A stretch of DNA of 9,424 nt, from assembly GCA_023128875.1 (NCBI GenBank), contig JAGMDB010000027.1:1-9424 (forward strand). The letters run 5' to 3'. A program made the translations under genes and the position numbers. The DNA is from Dehalococcoidia bacterium. Its GTDB lineage: Bacteria; Chloroflexota; Dehalococcoidia; GIF9; AB-539-J10. How positions within the stretch are numbered: position 1 is the stretch's first letter; each line of letters begins with the position of its first letter. The notes under the pieces are model-generated. The model had not been told where the DNA came from and did no database searches. It saw nothing but the letters and a program-made list of their open reading frames with translations. Of the stretch, positions 6,927-9,424 are shown one piece after another.

Positions 6927-7696
6927 GATGTGCTCAGGTTGTTTTAGTGGTAGAGTATGATGGCACACGGTATCATGGCTTTCAGTGGCAAGCCGGTTTA
7001 TCTACTATTCAAGGTGAGCTGGAACAGTCTCTACAGAGGATTTGTGAACAGAAAGGTAGAGTCATGGCAGCTAGTAGAACCGATGCCGGTGTGCATGCTA
7101 AAGGCCAGGTGGTAAGTTTCTGGACAGAATCTACGTTGAGTACGATGGCATTTGTTAAAGCATTAAACTATTACTTGCCCGATGATATTGCCGTCAAAGA
7201 AGCTTACAGGGTGACCAATGATTTCAATGTCAGGCGTGATGCCTTAAGTCGGGAATACTGTTATTATATTCTAAATAGTAGGATTAGATCGCCGTTCTAC
7301 AAAACGTTTGCTCTGTTTATGCCCGGAATGCTGGATATTGAAACGATGAATAAGGCATGCCAATTTATGCAAGGAGAACATGATTTTGTCTCTTTTGCCA
7401 CTTCTTTAGATGATGTAAGAAGTACTGTGCGCAATGTTCATAAGGCAGAGGTTAGCAAAAGAGGAGATTTTGTTATTTTTCGTATAGAGTCTAATTCCTT
7501 TCTACGTCATCAGGTACGCAATACAGTGGGGCTTTTAGTCAGACTGGGTCTAGGCAAAATTGGAATTGCAGATTTCTATGATATTATGGAGGCAAAGAGT
7601 TTGGGTTCAGCTCATCCCATGGTTTCTGCTCGTGGTTTATGGCTCACCAGAGTGAATTACTCTAAACCTCTTGGAGAGTGGAGTGAAAACCTATAG
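6923..7696 (+). CDS. truA: tRNA pseudouridine synthase A (positions 38-40)
   Basis: Converts uridines 38, 39 and 40 of the tRNA anticodon stem-loop to pseudouridine, stabilising decoding. The protein is 257 aa. The N-terminal motif [16 protein letters not shown] is typical. The catalytic aspartate is Asp54 in [25 protein letters not shown] and the C-terminal [18 protein letters not shown] are also conserved. The only in-frame start is GTG 6923, inside the rplQ stop (GTGA), with no distinct ribosome-binding site, so it is probably translated by coupling. It is not a ribosomal protein but commonly sits between rplQ and rplM. Its end overlaps rplM by 14 nt. Confidence 0.96.
   Translation: MRCAQVVLVVEYDGTRYHGFQWQAGLSTIQGELEQSLQRICEQKGRVMAASRTDAGVHAKGQVVSFWTESTLSTMAFVKALNYYLPDDIAVKEAYRVTNDFNVRRDALSREYCYYILNSRIRSPFYKTFALFMPGMLDIETMNKACQFMQGEHDFVSFATSLDDVRSTVRNVHKAEVSKRGDFVIFRIESNSFLRHQVRNTVGLLVRLGLGKIGIADFYDIMEAKSLGSAHPMVSARGLWLTRVNYSKPLGEWSENL
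7673..7678 (+). promoter_or_regulatory. Ribosome-binding site that fixes the rplM start
   Basis: GGAGAG lies inside the truA 3' end, with GGAG 6 nt before the GTG at 7683. It supports GTG over the in-frame TTG at 7671, whose extra residues (MESG) do not resemble L13. Confidence 0.55.
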
Positions 7697-8117
7697 CCCT
7701 AAACTTAAGGATATTAAGCGGGAATGGCATGTAATTGATGCCTCAGGGGAAACTTTGGGTAGGTTGGCATCCCAGATAGCTAAGTTGCTTATGGGCAAAC
7801 ACAAGCCAATTTTCTTCCCTCATTTCGATACAGGTGATTATGTCGTGATAATTAATGCTGCTAAGATAAAGGTGTCGGGGAATAAAGCTAAGCAGAAAAT
7901 TTACTACAGGCATAGTGGATACCCTGGAGGATTAAGAAGCTTGACTTTTGAAGAGGTATCTAGTAAACATCCTACTCGTGTCGTTGAACTTGCCGTCAGG
8001 GGCATGTTGCCCCACAATCGCTTGGGCAGAGCTATATTTAGGAGACTTAAGATCTATCCTGGGAGTGAACATCCTCATCATGCCCAGATCAGAGAAAGGA
8101 AGGATGATAATCCATGA
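7683..8117 (+). CDS. rplM: 50S ribosomal protein L13
   Basis: uL13 (144 aa), an early-assembling large-subunit protein. Starting at GTG 7683 gives [20 protein letters not shown], the expected N-terminus. Conserved blocks follow: [18 protein letters not shown], then [20 protein letters not shown], then [13 protein letters not shown], and [31 protein letters not shown] near the C-terminus. It overlaps truA by 14 nt at its 5' end and rpsI by 4 nt (ATGA) at its 3' end. Pairing with rpsI is the near-universal arrangement for L13 and S9, whose expression is usually linked. Confidence 0.97.
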   Translation: MKTYSPKLKDIKREWHVIDASGETLGRLASQIAKLLMGKHKPIFFPHFDTGDYVVIINAAKIKVSGNKAKQKIYYRHSGYPGGLRSLTFEEVSSKHPTRVVELAVRGMLPHNRLGRAIFRRLKIYPGSEHPHHAQIRERKDDNP

Positions 8118-8509
8118 GCGCTGAAAAATACATTTGGGCGACAGGTAAACGTAAGTGTGCTATAGCACAGATTAGGCTTTTCCCTGGAGATGGAGGGATA
8201 ACGATTAATGATAGACCGTATGAGGAGATTTTTCCCCGTCTTGAATATCGCCGTATGATTGAAATTCCTTTCCTGGTCACTGAGACTGTGGGCAAATTTC
8301 GTGTTACGGTAAAAGTTAAGGGTGGAGGAATGAGTGGCCAAGCAGGGGCGATTCGCCATGGTATTGCTCGAGCTCTGGTTAAGGAAAATGACCTGTTTAA
8401 ACCCGTGCTACGCAAAGAAGGCCTGCTCACCAGAGATGCAAGGATTAAAGAGCGTAAGAAATATGGCCTTAAACGAGCCCGTAAGGCGCCGCAGTTTACT
8501 AAACGCTGA
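8114..8509 (+). CDS. rpsI: 30S ribosomal protein S9
   Basis: uS9 (131 aa) of the small-subunit head; its C-terminal arginine reaches the P-site tRNA anticodon loop. The family core is present: [17 protein letters not shown], then ITINDRP, then [23 protein letters not shown], and [28 protein letters not shown]. The final KAPQFTKR is complete, so nothing is lost at the 3' end. ATG 8114 overlaps the rplM stop and has an AAGGATGAT-type ribosome-binding site in the end of rplM. This is the last recognisable intact gene of the + strand cluster. Confidence 0.98.
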   Translation: MSAEKYIWATGKRKCAIAQIRLFPGDGGITINDRPYEEIFPRLEYRRMIEIPFLVTETVGKFRVTVKVKGGGMSGQAGAIRHGIARALVKENDLFKPVLRKEGLLTRDARIKERKKYGLKRARKAPQFTKR

Positions 8510-8518
8510 ATTCTGATT

Positions 8519-8541
8519 CTTATTCTGTAGAAGAGAATAAG
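8519..8541 (+). terminator. Hairpin after rpsI, possible weak terminator
   Basis: CTTATTCT (8519-8526) and AGAATAAG (8534-8541) form a perfect 8-bp stem around a 7-nt loop, 10 nt past the rpsI stop. The stem is AU-rich and no run of U follows, so it does not meet the usual form of an intrinsic terminator. It may instead protect the 3' end or be chance. Confidence 0.3.
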
Positions 8542-8577
8542 GCACTGAAAAGTCAATTTCATCCCCGTAAAGACAAT

Positions 8578-8889
8578 GTGGCTTTCCTGGTAGTAGATTT
8601 TCAGGAAAAAATAAGAAGCCTTGAGGTTAAACACCTCGTTTTGAGCGGTGTGGAAACACACGTGTGCGTCTTACAAACAGCTTTGGATTTACTAACGGAT
8701 GATTATGAAGTTAGCCTGGTAAGAGATGCTGTCTGTTCCCGTTACAAATCGGATTGGGAGGTGGGGCTAAGGATGATTGAGCAAGCAGGAGGTATGATAA
8801 CCAGCACTGAAATCATAATCTTCCAACTGCTTGAGCGGGCAGATACTGCTGAATTTAGATTTATGTCCCCTTTGCTGAAGAGGAAATGA
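8578..8889 (+). pseudogene. Isochorismatase-family hydrolase remnant with internal deletion
   Basis: This reads as a cysteine hydrolase of the isochorismatase/nicotinamidase fold cut short in the middle. The first strand VAFLVVDFQEK (catalytic-type Asp7) runs within about 10 residues into HLVLSGVETHVCVLQTALDLL (nucleophile-type Cys30). In intact relatives the Asp and Cys are about 100-130 residues apart (Asp8 and Cys138 in M. tuberculosis PncA), so roughly 75-100 residues are gone, including the catalytic lysine. The downstream part (YEVSLVRDAVCSR, GGMITSTEIIIFQLLERA) looks normal. Homology-like sequence continues upstream of the GTG (SQFHPRKDN), yet no ATG, GTG or TTG occurs in frame back to the rpsI stop, and no convincing ribosome-binding site is present. 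The frame stayed open across the junction. A short expressed protein cannot be excluded. Confidence 0.7.
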
Positions 8890-8893
8890 GATT

Positions 8894-9424
8894 TCATCTT
8901 ACTCTAATTTGAATCAAAATATCTCCGGGTTGCCTGTCGGTTGTTCGGCAGGCATTAGCTAATCTAACCACACTACCTGATTTTACTCCTGAGGGGATTT
9001 TTACCTGTAGTTTTTTCCCCTTTCTTCTCAGTAATTTTACTGTTCCGCGCAAAGCCTCTCTTGGAGTAATTAGGAGTTCGTAGTGAACATTTTGCAGTTT
9101 GCCTCTTTGACTTTGGCGGAATATCTTATCTAGATTAATTCTTTTCCCTGGCCAAGCTTCGAACTTCATTCCTCCTGGCCCGGCGGAATTCTTAAAGGAG
9201 AATGAAGTTCTCTTGCCCCCTAGGAAGTCTCCAAATATGTTGTTCAGGAAGTCAAACCCAAGGCCAGCTCCGCCAAAGTCTTTTACCACATCTTCGAAAG
9301 TCGTCCGGGTAAAAGGGCTTCCAAAAATTTCACCAACATTGCCCACTGTGCCGTATTGGTCATATTGCCTTCTTTTCTGCGGGTCCCCGAGCGCCGCATA
9401 GGCTTCGTTTATCTCCTTGAATTT
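8894..9424 (-). CDS. Short J-domain (DnaJ-like) co-chaperone, 5'-partial
   Basis: A J-protein that would stimulate an Hsp70 (DnaK) ATPase and hand over clients. The frame runs to the window edge, so the GTG at 9346 is internal. The visible part (176 aa) opens with J-domain helices III-IV ([25 protein letters not shown]). A Gly/Phe-rich linker follows (about residues 26-85: [21 protein letters not shown]). One C-terminal client-binding domain comes next, with [21 protein letters not shown], then [18 protein letters not shown], then [10 protein letters not shown]. No CxxCxGxG zinc repeats are present, so it is of the CbpA-like type. It stops right after this first domain; the second C-terminal domain and dimerisation segment of typical family members are missing. 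Adding the missing J-domain start gives about 220 aa, against about 300-375 for CbpA or DnaJ. It converges on the remnant at 8578-8889, 4 nt apart. Confidence 0.85.
   Translation of the reverse strand, partial: KFKEINEAYAALGDPQKRRQYDQYGTVGNVGEIFGSPFTRTTFEDVVKDFGGAGLGFDFLNNIFGDFLGGKRTSFSFKNSAGPGGMKFEAWPGKRINLDKIFRQSQRGKLQNVHYELLITPREALRGTVKLLRRKGKKLQVKIPSGVKSGSVVRLANACRTTDRQPGDILIQIRVR
8931..8954 (+). other. 24-nt palindrome, candidate hairpin terminator or repeat unit
   Basis: A 10-bp stem (8931-8940 with 8945-8954) closes a TTGT loop. On the + strand eight Watson-Crick pairs and two G-U wobbles form; on the - strand both wobbles become A-C mismatches, so it folds best in a + transcript, antisense to the J-domain gene. 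No U run follows. In the - strand gene it encodes ACRTTDRQ in a loop of the C-terminal domain where relatives vary. It could end the + operon transcript, or be a dispersed palindromic repeat. Confidence 0.4.

Noticed and set aside
8623..8637. GAGGT/ACCTC hairpin in the isochorismatase remnant
   Set aside because: A 5-bp stem in coding sequence, with no T run or other terminator feature, is expected by chance.
8089..8661. 190-codon open frame on the - strand opposite rplM, rpsI and the remnant
   Set aside because: It is antisense to two unmistakable ribosomal protein genes, shows no recognisable domain, and is explained by codon composition on the other strand.
8992..9021. Inverted repeat AGGGGA/TCCCCT in the J-domain gene
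   Set aside because: It is a 6-bp stem with an 18-nt loop, fully accounted for by lysine, proline and glycine codons of the conserved domain.
1..9424. Mobile element, CRISPR array, tRNA or rRNA, or a new defence or metabolic system
   Set aside because: Nearly all of the window is assigned to conserved translation, secretion and transcription genes. I saw no transposase, integrase, direct-repeat array or tRNA cloverleaf.

Overview
The window is a bacterial ribosomal-protein and housekeeping supercluster. It covers the distal spc operon, the alpha operon, and the truA-rplM-rpsI block behind it, all on the + strand. The order is rpsE (5' end cut by the window edge), rplO, secY, adk, map, infA, rpmJ, rpsM, rpsK, rpsD, rpoA, rplQ, truA, rplM, rpsI. 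After rpsI come a small degenerate isochorismatase-family gene (+ strand) and a convergent, window-truncated J-domain chaperone gene (- strand).

The organism is a bacterium: it has a bacterial SecY, a bacterial-type alpha subunit, IF-1, L36 and L17. The moderate, slightly AT-rich composition, the gene order and the alpha subunit N-terminus remind me of Chloroflexota, particularly Dehalococcoidia. That placement is from memory of family sequences and is tentative. Adk, S4 and L36 all carry the zinc-binding cysteine versions of their domains.

Positions 1-950 encode S5 and L15, which overlap by 14 nt. No rpmD (L30) gene lies in its usual place between them. Positions 951-3930 encode SecY, adenylate kinase, methionine aminopeptidase and IF-1, which serve protein export, nucleotide balance, N-terminal Met removal and translation initiation. 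A sigma70-type promoter with a perfect -35 box sits at 3939-3967. It would start a transcript carrying rpmJ, S13, S11, S4, RNA polymerase alpha and L17 (3996-6926), so it corresponds functionally to an alpha-operon promoter. truA, L13 and S9 follow through overlapping stops and starts (6923-8509), which suggests translational coupling. No strong intrinsic terminator follows rpsI; there is only a U-poor hairpin at 8519-8541 and a second, stronger hairpin at 8931-8954.

Positions 8510-8889 hold an isochorismatase-like reading frame that lost its middle in frame and has no convincing start. It stops 4 nt from the stop of the J-domain gene (8894-9424, - strand). That gene ends after a single C-terminal client-binding domain. 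The core of the window is ordinary and highly conserved, and I see no mobile element, CRISPR array, tRNA or rRNA. The points worth a second look are the absence of rpmD, the internal promoter, and the worn region after rpsI.
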